From NCBI RefSeq assembly GCF_002078875.1, contig NC_034413.1, positions 60,012,433-60,076,432 on the forward strand: 64,000 nt of DNA, given 5' to 3'. The stretch comes from Numida meleagris. Taxonomy: Eukaryota > Chordata > Aves > Galliformes > Numididae. The notes beneath the pieces are model-generated. The model had not been told where the DNA came from and searched no databases. It saw nothing but the letters and a program-made list of their open reading frames with translations. The position numbers were made by a program, and so were the translations under genes. Positions 35,922 to 48,300 of this stretch are shown here, piece by piece; the stretch's first letter is position 1; every line of letters starts with the position of its first letter.

Positions 35922-37184
35922 CTTGTTGAATAATGCAAACGGAACTTCTCTAGTACCTAAACTATTGCTGATCGTTGACAGCCTGTTGCATTAGTGACTT
36001 CTCTTGGGGATACCATCATATGCACAGCAATAGGAACAATTACTCGTGTGCAGCACGTGGTGGAGAAGACAAATTATTGAACACTGTATGGTAGAATGAA
36101 CCACACCTTGTTCTATTTCAAGCCTGCTTCTTGCACGATGCAAGACTAGGATAGAGTAGCTAAAATAAAAGAAAAAGCCTAAATTTTGGAGAAACATTCC
36201 AGTTAGGCAGATTAGAAAGCTACACAGACTGTGACAATTCAAGGGGACAGTTCTGACAGCCCTTTAGTTCTTCAGCAAATAACATCAATGTTCACTAGCG
36301 AAACTGAGATACTCATAGTGTCCGTATTAGAGCAGCCATTGTGAATGTGGATATTGAAGCAAGGAAAGGAAACCAACTGCAGCAATAGTTATTGAGTAAC
36401 ATCTGAAAAAAAACCCACAACAGTTGTCTTTCAGTTGTATTGTGTTTATGTCCATTAGATGTTACTTCAAAAAGTGAACTTTAACTCATTTCACCAGCAA
36501 TAGATGCTTTCAATGCAAACTATTAATTCTTGCTACCAATACTGCATGAAAAGATAATTCATTAGACTTCGGTATAGTTTTAATTGGATTCCGTGGATTT
36601 TAGATAAGCCTATGGCTGGAAGCCTAATTCTAAGAGCCCTTAAGGAGCAGGAAATGGTAACTTTTATTTCGACACCTGCTAAAGAATGCCTCTGGTGATG
36701 TCCAAAAATTAACTTACACATGTGCCTTCCACATGTGTCTGGTTGGAGGAAAACAAAAAAGAAGAAATCTCGTTGCTGTTGGGTTTGAAATTTGGAGATG
36801 TACGGCAGTCTCCATGATGTTTTTCTGGGGCATCTCCTGTCAACTTCATTGTTTGCTTTGCCATAGTGGTGATTGTAAATTCAGGCCTTGAGACAAAAAT
36901 GCAGAGACCAAAGCCATTTGTGTGGACTTATTCTGTTACCACATTCTGCCTCTAGTAAATGAGGGAGGAATGGACATTAATTTTACCTGTTAGTAGCTTA
37001 AGATTGACTGTTATTTCTTAGCCGCTTTTACCACAGATGAAATCTTCTAGGTTTTCTACGCACTACCAGTAATTATCTACTCCAGTATATATGGACACTG
37101 ATATCTGGAGAGAGGAATGTAATTTGTGGCAGGCTGCTGAAAGAGCAGACGAACAGTGAGTTACTGTGAAGGACTGTACTATCT
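35922..37184. other. Non-coding stretch, no gene seen
   Basis: AT-rich unique-looking sequence. An 83-codon minus frame at 35991-36242 has no domain. Confidence 0.5.
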
Positions 37185-37415
37185 GATGGCGAGGACGTTG
37201 GATGGGGATTCAGGAGACCTGTCGTCTATTCCCAGCTCTGTCTTGTGGCTGTTGAATGACCTTCAGCAAGTCACTTTCTCTCTCTTGTCTCAGCTATCAT
37301 TTTTCCTGTTAAAATGTGATAATGAAACACTTTTTTTTTTTTTTAAATAAACTGCCAGGTGCTGATGAACAGCCCTGATGAAAAGTACTGTACAAAAGCT
37401 AGGTGGTATTGAATA
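37185..37415 (+). repeat. MIR-like amniote SINE with T-run insertion
   Basis: 'tcaggagacctg' (37210-37221) and 'attcccagctctgtc' are followed by 'gcaagtcact' (37266-37275), which matches the MIR head and core. After a poly-T run at 37331-37344 the tail 'gatgaaaagtactgta' and 'aaaagctagg' matches the LINE-derived tail of old amniote MIR-type SINEs. The T-run appears to have grown inside the element. Also carries a chance 64-codon frame. Confidence 0.75.
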
Positions 37416-40400
37416 CTTGATTGCACTTGGCTTCATTGAATTGTGGCTGATAATACAGATATTGATCAGCAAGTAGCTTTATTGGTCCAGTAGGTATTAT
37501 TATATACGTGATTATGTAATAGCCAAAGTTTTTTTTTTTTTTTTTTTAATCCTAAGATTATTGCTTTGTACATAGCACTGATTTTGCTTTTTGCTGTAGC
37601 CTCACAGAGAAGCTAAAATCTTGAGATTTTTTCATTGGCCGTTATTCTGTTGCAGACCTTTGGAGAGAATGGAACTCAGGCTGCCAATCCTGATTATCTA
37701 ATTTAGTATTGGTTGTTAGTTGGCTGAGGAGTCCAGAACGCTCATCAGCAATGCTGTATTTAGGCAGGAACAATTTGTTGTGCAAACATCAGACATGCAG
37801 CTTCTTCCAGCTGCGAAGGAAATTTCTCTGTTGTTCTACCTGAGCCACCAACTGCCCCCAGGTTGAAGGATAACAGAGCTGCTCACATGTGACACTTTTG
37901 CTTAGGAAGAGAGACAGTTTCTTATGCACCTTTCTATTTCTCTGTGACCATGCAGGGGCCGCTAAATTCTAGAAACTAGTAACATTAAGGCAGCTTGCAT
38001 GCTTTTCCATAAATCTGTGCAGAAATAGATCTAGCAAACATTTAAGCGAATACTGTAGACCTCTTAGAAGACCAAGGATGTCACTAAACAAAAAGATTAC
38101 TGCTAAGCTCAAAACCTTTTTGTTTTCATAAAGTACCAGCCTGACACAATTTTTCTCTGACAGTTATTGTATTTTCATACCAATTTTCTCAGCTGTGGGT
38201 GCATTGAAACTCTTGTTTTTCCTTACGATATCTGAATGTTTGGTTAAAAAAAAGAAAATCATCCTAAAATACCAGCTACCTGTTAGTGTTCCTTATTTTA
38301 GCAATAGTTTTTAGCAGGTAGTAATATTTTCAGTATTTAGATACCATGTTTACTTCAGGGGAATTATTTCAGGAACCTAGAAAAGAAAGAACTTTGTGTA
38401 TTTCTTTGGTGTAAAATTTGTACTGTCGTATTTTGTGTTTACTTGCTGCGTTACAGGGTTAATATCTCCATTCAAGTTCTTTTGAAAGCCATTTCTTTAT
38501 TTGTCTTTATTTCTCTAGAGCAGATAGCTTGAACTCTTGGATCCTATTGTTTGATTGGATGGTCAGCATCATAACTTTGATGGCTTTAGGACATGATACA
38601 ATAGAGACATACAAACTACCTAATCATGGACAAATGATAAGGCTACTCTGAAAAAAGGTCCAATACTTTTGAAATTACAGAGTCATAAACCTTACATAAA
38701 AGAGGTACTCAAAAGCACAAAAGGGGAGTAGGTGATGAGTCCATCTGTTCTCAGTGGCAGGTAGATGTTTGCCATTCATCATGTCTTTGAAAGTCTTCTT
38801 TCAGTCTTAGAAATAAAGGTTTTCCTAAGGGATGTGAATTTTAGAGTTTCTGTCACATAGAAAAGATGAACTTTCTTCCATAGTTGCACAGTGTGCTGCA
38901 AGAACTAAAGAAATAGAGACATTTGACATAGTAATAATAGTGGACCAATAAAATATGAGGCTCTGTTCCTGCTGGCTCAACCACCAGAAAGAGAAAAATC
39001 CATAAAATGTGCTCATATATCTATGGGCTTGAAAGGTGCAATTTAAAAATATTTCTCACCTATGCCCAAATGGCGAAAATTACCAGAATCGAGGACTGTC
39101 TTATTACCTGTCTTTCAAACGTGGACTATCCTTAGTAACACAAAGGGAGAATTGAGATCAACTCTGTTCTTTCAGCTTTGGAATGTATATATACATATAT
39201 ATACATTTGTCCTCCACAGCATTAAAACATAAAATTTGTTCCCTAAATTTATTGCTCACCAATGGGCAAAAAGAAAATATATCCCTCTGAGAGCGATAGC
39301 CCAAAGAATTCAGAAAATGAATGACAGCTGGACACCTAATTCCCTTGGGCTCCTCTGAGCTTTTGTTGTTTTAGTTTAATTTCCGAGCTTCAGAGGGATT
39401 CATTCAGAAGCTGAACTCCTTTACTTCTGTACTTCCCCATAAAAATTCTTATTTGCTTTGTAGTCACAGCCAGCTGGTGAACTTCATAGCAAGTGAGAAT
39501 ACAAAATCCAATAAAGTAGAGAGTGATTCATCCTCAGCTGAGTTAGTCTTGAAGCTATTGCTAAAAGGTATTATTTTTAACAACTACTATTATGCAGTTG
39601 CATTATAGTAACAAGTGAAAACTCTGTCCAAGACTGGGAGGCCACGGAAGTAAGTCTTCCATCAACACTTAAAAGGAGGTGATCCCTGGCCCCAAGAATC
39701 AGCAAAAACAGTACAATGATTAAAGAAAATGTGAAAAATGCTGGCACTAAGGCTACTTTTAAGGAAGAGTGGGTTCTGATGTTACTTCTCACTTTGTCAC
39801 ACATCTCTCTTGCATCTTCTTTGGTATTGTTGTATGTAAACTTCAAGTAACATACATTCTTCATTCCGCTGTTTGGATTTGTGTATTTGTTTAGAGGCCA
39901 TACTAATTTTGTGGAAAATGTCTTTTATGAGGGCAGAGCTGTGGCGATGCTCCCTGCATCACACCTTGTGCTCCGCAGCCCTCGCACTACAAAAACTCGC
40001 CTTGATGCACCAGTAATCATGTGACTGCAGACTCAGGCTCACGCTGGTGAAATCAGAGCTGCTGTAGGTCCTTCAGCTCTTTTTCCAGCAGGATGAACAG
40101 AAGCTAAATGAAGCTGAGCATTAACCAGTGAACAGACTTCTCCTGTTCCTTTAGATGTGCTATTGCTTCAACCTTCTTGATTTGAGCTGAGAACATTTTA
40201 TGAAACAGTTATATTTTTCTCTGGAGTCTCTTTTGTTTACTTTTCACCCTCAAACTGGTGTTAAAAGAAGCTGAACTGATATCCGCTAAGATTTCCCTAC
40301 CTCAACAGAACAGATGCACTTGGAGCAGAGTGCAGCAAAAAAAGTTTTAGCTTCATTACTTAACAAAGCAGAGCTAATCTCTTGATTAAAACATCCCTGC

Positions 40401-43400
40401 AATAATACTTAATTAATTTCTTTCGTAGCTGTTCCCCCAAGGTCTCCCTGCTTTCTCCATTCCTCGTTCCCCCAAATGCCTTACTTGTAGACACGGTCAC
40501 GACGCACATCACTTGTGGTGCTGCTGCAGCACAGATGACGTCTGCCTTCTCAGGCTCCATTACCATGAGGCTGCTGCCAGTTCCAATTAAGCTTAGAGAG
40601 ATAAGGACTCAAATTAGTACAAGTTGACAGAAGTAGTGGGAGGAGGAGGATGGTTTTGGTTTATATGTCGTTGGGTTATGACCTAGCATATATTACTGGC
40701 TGATGATCCGACTCACAAAGGTCATGCATGGCTGTGTGACTCAGGAGAGCTGCTGCAGGGTGTCACTGTGATATGAGGTAACACCAAGAATGGAAGAGGC
40801 CTTCACTGGCCATCTTACCTCCATTGGGGCAGCCAAGAAGGGCTTGAAGTCTGCATGCAGGAATAAGTTATGGGAGGAGATTTTGGCAAAGGCAGCACTG
40901 TGAATGCAATGGGTGATGGTAAGATGTTGCTGAGAGTTTCCAACCACTTGAAAACTTTTTGGAATTGGTTAAATTCTTCTGTAGTGTTCTGTTGTTCTTA
41001 AGAATAGTTCTCTTTCTCCTAAGATTTGGGTTATTAGAAGAAAATATAATTTTCTGGCATAGAAATTCATGAGTTAATACTGGTATATGACAGACAGCCC
41101 TACAGAGGATAGTGGACACACTTCTTTTCCAGAGGTCAATGAGCCAGCCAACATTGTTTTTACACACTTGGTTTCTGTAAGCAAAGCAAGCACTAGTTTT
41201 TAAAGAAGATCTCATAAAATATTATTGCTGGGTTAGGAAATTGTGAATTGTTCCAACTGAAAGCATAAACACAAGTAGCTCTGTCACTAGGATTATCTCG
41301 TGTTTTGAAAATGAAGTTTTTCACATCTAGAGAGATATTAATAAGGTCCAATTAACTAAAAGACCAGAAATTTGAATAGTGACAACATGCGAAAGCTATT
41401 TGGCACTGATGAAAAGTCTACATGTAACTCCTATCTCCAGGAGAGGAAGGGAAAAAAATGTAGACAATGCCTCTCGATCCAACGATAAAAATAATAATTT
41501 CTTAAATTATTTTAACACACAGAAAGCCTGAGATTAATTTTATTCAAATAAATCCATTTCTTGTTATTCAGAAGGAATAGGAATGAATTGAGAGATCCTG
41601 GACAACAGCTGAGTTAGGCAAAGTGTATTACAACAGCAAAAAGATCTCAGCCCTTGAAATGAAAAGACCAAGGAAAGAAGCAGGTGAAGTGTGGCTGGGC
41701 ATCCTTTCCCCAGCTAGCCAGTCATGCATCCCTCCCACGCGCCATGCTGCTTTTCTGTTGCAGCCAGCACCAAATGCCTCAAAACAAAACTGGGAGAGAA
41801 AAGGGAGCCTGAACTACAAAAAGATAGTGAGCATCCCCCATTAGCTTCAGTTTCATGAAGCAGTTGCTCTACATCAGTGTATCATGAGAGCATGCCAGGG
41901 ACAGAAGTCAGAAGGGAAGCTGAAGGATCATACTGGCTAACAGTGAATGAGTAAAGAAGTGGCCATAAACAAATGTAATTTGTAAATAAGGCTTTCTTAT
42001 TTTTCTATTATGATATTATGATAATGACAGCCTTAAAACTTCTCTCCTCCCATTTTTATTATAGCCGTACTTATTTTGAGCTGGAAGTGCACACTTTTTA
42101 AATGAACTCTCAGTCATGGCTGTTAGCCATGTGCCGCAGACTGCTCCTTCTGTGGCTGCACATCAGAGCCTTATCCAGCAGTAAAAGTGCAAGCCGGTAA
42201 TATTGATTTTTGACTAACTGGTAATCAGAATGAAACTGGGAAGTGAGCTGATTGATGTCTGACCTGTATCCCCATATCCGAATAAAGTAAGTTAAGCTTC
42301 TTAATGTTGACATAGATATCATAGGAGGTTGTTAGGTCCTTGCTGCGGTTGACCACGCTGAGCAAAAAGTAGAATTTTAGGGGTTTTTGAGCTGCTCTGT
42401 CCCCAGTTCTAGCTCTTGTGTCAGTTCTCAACAAACCTGTGACTTTCACTCTCTAGTTTATGTATTTCTTACTCCATTTTCTCTTTACTTTTAAAAGTCA
42501 GGAGTTGAATAACCAGACTTGTTGTCTTGTCTTTATTATTTTGACTATTTTAAAAAAAAATAATAGCAAGCTTCCATGTGCAAACAAAGGAGCTAAATAG
42601 ACTTTGTCATCCTCTTCACATAAAAGCATATGCTTCACTTGTTCAATAACATTTATTTTCAGTACGAGCCCTGGATCATCAGGCTGGCATAGAGTAATTT
42701 GTTTTCACTTTCTTCCATATTCTGAAATTTGACTTTGGTGTCAGTTGTGGTCTTCTGAAAAAAATCAAGCAACCTCAGTTTGAGTAGTATGTGCTCACTA
42801 CACCAGGAAATCAAAATTATGGCATTGCCATAATTTCAGTCACAGCCTCTGCTTTGAGACATCTTTCCTGTCTACCTCCATAACACTGCCATGCTAAATG
42901 CCAGCTAAATTACCCAGATAAATTACAGAATGTTTACTGGAATCTGTCATCACTGGTGAAAAATGTTACCTTTCCCATTTCTCAATGATGAGCAGTCACT
43001 ATGTGTAATCCATTAGGCAATTTTTAAATGATGTTTTTGGAGCAGGAAGACATCTAATGAAATTAGACAGTAATCTTACCTTTGTGGAGATCTGCTTCCT
43101 TTTGCCCTAAGTTTCTCTGTCCTGGTACCCTGGGTTCAGGCAGGACCCTCAGTGTATTCAGCAAACAGGAGGATTTGTGCTTCAGACCACAGCAAATAAC
43201 ACTGCTGCAAAAGTTAGAAACAAGCAATTCTTTAACCATCTGTTGGAATTAAGGCAATGTCACGATGGAAGTTCATTAATTCTGTAGCTTACTTACATTC
43301 AAATGGTATCTATAGACACGAGGAAGTAATTTGAGGGCACAGCCCCAGTATGATGTTTTATAAAACAGAACCATGATTCAGTGAATCACAAGCTCTTTGT

Positions 43401-45289
43401 AACATTTTAGTCTTCAAGATTTTGCTTCTGAGGCCCCAAAGCATTTCCTCATGCAGACTGATCACCTCTTCCAGGCAAAAACTGAAGGTCTGGTTGTATT
43501 TTATCTTCCTTTATCAGTTTTTATATCAATTGTTTATGCCTTCCTTTTTCTTCTTTTCTGCTTTTAAGATTAATTCCTCTTAGGGACCTGACTAGCCTGT
43601 GTTCAGTATCTTACTAGCCATATCTGCATCTCTGTCAGGGACCCCGTATCAATTACACATACAGCAGAAATGTGCAAAGACCAGAGGGAAATGGTGTTGA
43701 ATTGCCTACAGTCCACTGTATCTGAATAGTTAGCTGGGATTACACTCAACAGAAAAGGTTAGTGTTGGACAGAAAGTGTGCTTGAGGTTCCAGAGAGAAC
43801 AGAACTTCCTATGAAAAGACAGATAAGGACAGAGGAAGCCAATTCTTGGAATATACCAAAAGGATTTGGTGAATATCTCAGCTTGGAAGTATTTGATTTT
43901 ATAATTTTCGTCTTACCGAAAGTTGGAATGTCTTACTGAAAGTCGGAACAGCCCCAGCCCCTAGGCTAAGCACAGGGCTAACTTTAGTTACAGGATTCTG
44001 CTTTTAATCACAATCAACTTGTTAGTCACCACCATATACTGCAGACCAATTTCCAGTTCTGGAAGATTGCTGTAGTCAGTTCATAAATATCTGCATTTGT
44101 CAGAGAAACTGAATGATGATATCTGAAGTGGTGAAGACTAAAAATTAACATCTTCATCACTTCTGACAGCATCTGGTATTTAGTAACAGCTACTAATAAT
44201 TTCTGAAGGTAGGGACTATCAACAAATAATACTGTAGTTGGACATAATTTCCGTGCTCTGTTTTCTACCGCAGCTCAAAACAAGACTGTCACTGCTGATT
44301 TTGCATATAACTATAAACTGAGAAAAAGTGCTGAAACAAATCATTTAGAGAAAACTAATGCTACAAATGAATTAATTTCAAGAGATTTTATAATTAACAA
44401 CCTTGGATTTTTTTTTCAAATACATTGAGTAATTCATTACTCTTTAAAAACTTGCTTTGTACTATGACTAATTTTGTCCAGTTTTGTTGAAATGAAATAA
44501 GTCAGCTTCTGTTACCTGCTTAATGTTTCCTTTATTTATGCAATTGCTAAACGTTTCTGGAGGGGCCCCTTTCTAGCCCTGATGAACAGGAGTTTTTAAG
44601 CAGCTGAGAGCTGCTTTGCACAGATTGATTGAGGTAATGATTTTATTTTTATTTTTTAAATACACCTTAGTACATGCTCTTTCTCAACAAATATTTCTCT
44701 CCCCGTCACGACGGTATGCATATGCTGTATGTCTTCCGAAGTCATCCTTATCTCAGCTATTCTGTTCCCTTCATATGTTTGGCTTCCCCTGACTGTTATC
44801 CTGGGACACTGCAAATCAAAGATTTGTTCCCTTGTGTCTTATATTCCAGTTTCCACATCTTCCAGTAAAGACAGACCAAGTTTGATGGCAGTGTTGTGTA
44901 ATCCACTGCATGCCAGGAATATCTCACATACAGTTCTCTAGAAGGACAATCTGGTAATACATGTTACCACAATGTATTTTAAAGATGATTAATGGGCTTT
45001 TAAATGATTCCTCAGGTGAGCTGTAGATCTTCATTATCTTCTCTGAGGACATTGCATTGGATTTATTTGGAGAAAATGAAATTAGGGTCATGAACCTTTC
45101 TTGAAAGGCTAATTTATATCTTCTGAAATATTGAAAAGCATTACGCTCTAATGATGCGATATGGTTGTTGTTATCATAAAGACAACTGTCAATAATGTCC
45201 AGAAGAGAAATGCTATTTCTTATTTAACAACCTGGGGAATTGCTGCTGTCTTCAAAGCTATTTTTAATAGTTGCTGTTACTGCTTCAGT
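37416..45289. other. Long non-coding stretch, no gene seen
   Basis: Nearly 8 kb with T-runs (about 37530-37547), an alternating TA/TATAC tract at 39184-39207, and otherwise unique-looking AT-rich sequence. A 115-codon minus frame (40868-41215) and frames of 68-95 codons have no recognisable domain. A possible but weak exon on the minus strand at 42264-42357 is described under findings. No repeat family recognised. Confidence 0.45.
39184..39207. repeat. Near-palindromic TA/TATAC tract
   Basis: ATGTATATATACATATATATACAT-type alternating sequence of 24 bases, nearly self-complementary. Confidence 0.8.
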
Positions 45290-45370
45290 TTCCCCTAGAT
45301 GCGCTTGAATTTTATCTGACTACCCAATAATTACCTGCTGTCAATCCAATCAGTTAAGATTGGCTAAGCT
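45290..45370. promoter_or_regulatory. Small candidate regulatory segment with PBX/MEIS and CCAAT words
   Basis: CTGTCAATC at 45338-45346 is the reverse complement of GATTGACAG, the same word found at 4941 and 21889. It abuts CCAATC (45346-45351), which pairs with GATTGG (45358-45363) as an inverted repeat. AATAATTACC lies just upstream. Short, and inferred from motifs alone. Confidence 0.25.
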
Positions 45371-48300
45371 CTTTTTTTGTCTAAAATGCAAAAGTTGTCA
45401 CAACACTGCTTGACAATATTATGTCATGATGACGTTAGGTACTTGTCCACCTCACCCACTGCTTAATGGCTAATGTGAGTAAAATTAATTAAATGATAGG
45501 ATTTGGGATTTTGATGAGCCAGAATTTGCCTGAATAAGACTTGGCACACAGAATATTTGTATGTAATTTACTGGGATGAAGAACGTCACAAGGAAAAAAT
45601 GCTGTCATTTCCTATTGATGTATATATTTATATATAAACCTTTCCAAGTAAAGCACAACATCTAGATCTGAAAATAGCAGCTCTGAGTTATTGCCTATTT
45701 TGTGAGCTCCTCATTAGCTGGCTGGGAGTTCATACAGCTAGAAACCCGTACCTGTTTTTTTGATGCTCCACTGCTCCATGTGGTCATGTTTAATTCTGTC
45801 AGAGGTGTGGAGAAGACATCACACAGCAGCTGTCTTGTGCCTCCTCGAGGTTTGGGAAGGGGATGTCTTTTTGAGAAGCACAATAGTCTTTGAACTTTTC
45901 CGCTGATCTTTGGTTTCTCTATGGCTTCCAGTGCTACAACTACCTAAACACTTCCAACAAATTCTGTTAGCATGAAGTGGTCTTTAGTGGACTTCAAGAT
46001 CCTCTGTGGTCTGAGGAGGCTTTGCTATTTGGATTGCAACCTTTTTAATACTCAATATGTGTTAACATACAACTGAGATTACAGAGGACTTTAGCTGCAG
46101 AGTGCTGTTGTCCTCTCAGGGCTGGAGTGAGCGCCTGTACCACGTGTGCAGCTTGGAGCTCGTCTCTGTTTTAGAGGCTGGCAGCTCTGGCTGTGTTTTT
46201 GTAATGGGACTGTCAACCCCATAATAAACGTCATCACAGTAGTGTTTGGGCCGAGAACATCCATTGTGTGAGCACAATGTCTGCTCGAGGTAAAAAGTTC
46301 TCAGCGCAATGGCTGTCAGAAGAATAAGTGTTATCTCTCAGATATTGCCAAGCCCTCAAAGGTCAAGTTTCAGGTCCACAATGGTATCTTGCGAAGCACA
46401 GACTGTCCACACTTTTAGCCCACCCTCTCTGAAGAGAGCTTATAACTCTTCACACACACTGAGTAAATCCATGCCCTCACACAGCAGCTTTCATGGCTTT
46501 TTTAGGGTCTGCTCCAGGACCCCTTACTTTCCCAGGGCACACATCTTCAGTGCAGTCCCATACAGGACTGAGCAGATTCAGGCCGTGACTGTGCTGGAGC
46601 CAGTTAACATCCTGTTCCCTTTGTACGCCTAATTGTTTGGTTGTAAATTCCACCAAAATGTTAAAATCTCATCTCTTCCTCTCTGACATTTCTTTTGAAA
46701 TGAAATACAATCTATTACCCCAAATTATACTATTGTCTAATTTAAAAAAATGGAGTACGGCAGTATATATTTTTCCACCTGAGGTCTTGCCAACAGCCCT
46801 TGGGAAGGGGATTTACTGTGGTGAGTCTCAAGGTAGTTAAAATGAAAAATAGAAACAAATTTTGTATACCACCGCAGAGTAATTCTGGTAGGACAAGCGC
46901 TGAGCAGTTCCCCATACATTGCTGGGAGGCCGCTGTGTGTAATTTAAAGCTCTAGAATAAATGTTCCTCTTTTTGCTGAATAATGCAGCAGCAATGGTTA
47001 AAATACCCCTGTACTGCACTATCACTTTCCTTTTTAAAAGTCAAAACAGGTCAGTGACGGTAACAGAAAGTTCTTTCTCCTGCTTGCCTTCATTAAGCTT
47101 TTGCTTAAAAAAGAAGAGAGAAGGGACTGAAGCATGCAGCAATCGCTTCAATAACCTTGCAGCAAACTGCCAGAAAGTTTTCCAAGGCTCTCATGCAATT
47201 GAACCTGGTGAAAGGAACCTATTCCCTTACTCCAGCCCACAGCCCTCTATAATAAACTTGCTGGAAGCTGGGTTGTTTTCTTTTTCTTGTTTTTTTTTTT
47301 TTTTCTACTCACTTAATTACACAGGTCTCCCAATAAATCAGTGCCAGCCCAAGAGAATTGGAGCTGAGGTTGCTAATGGGGAAGGGAAGGGGCTGAGCTG
47401 AAGGAAGGCGCAAAGCAGTGTGCGGGAGGGTGGGAATCCGCAGTCTCCACTTTCCATTGTCGGTCGCGCACAGAAGTCGCAAGTTACGATTGGGTTACAG
47501 CTCCTGACTATTTAGACTTGGACATGGACTTGAAGCCACTTGATGTCAGTACAAAGGGAGGAATGTAACACTGTCTCTCCAGTGCCAGTGGAGAGAGATT
47601 TGTAGGTTGGTATGTGACCTTCACTGCTGGCCCATGCAGGTGCTGTTCAAAGGCCCTCCCCATTCAGCTCTTGATACTGATACTAGATTAAAAAGAGAGA
47701 ATGAAAAAAGTCGTTGTTAAAAATGTTCCTCTCTGTGTTTTCCCTTTATCTCCGTGAACAAGTTGTCTTTTGATTTGCTTGGGTTTGTGGGTCTAGCAGG
47801 CTGTTTTCATTTCAAGGACTTACTCTTGTACTATGTATTTTTTCCCCTAGTGAGTAACGTTTAATTTAGTGAAAGATTTCTAAAGTTCTAAAAATTTATT
47901 TTTGTTTGTATGCTATTTTGTCATACAAAATTTTTACACTTAAACTGTAGCTACTTAGTTTAGACCTGGATTTCTGTGCATGTGTTAAAAGAATCAAATC
48001 AAGGAGTAGAGAAGCGTGCAAAGCTAGCCAGCACATTTGCTCCACCCAGGACAATTAAAGAAATAGGCGATACCATCACTAGTTCTTACTGGCCGATCAG
48101 CGAAGGGGCCAGGATCCCTTCTTGTTTCTGGCATCATTTTCTTAGTGTCAGTTATATTTCTGAACAGCTCACTCTTGTGTGAGCTCAGTTAATTCACAGT
48201 ATTTAAGATGTCTTCAGAGATGACATGTTCCACGCTGTCCTTTAGATGGAAGCAGACCTGGCCAGCCTTCCTCACCTCGTGAAGCAAAACTGCATCTATC

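Noticed and set aside
46961..47401. 146-codon plus-strand frame
   Set aside because: Runs through a poly-T tract encoding a phenylalanine run and has no recognisable domain or codon bias; no splice context seen.
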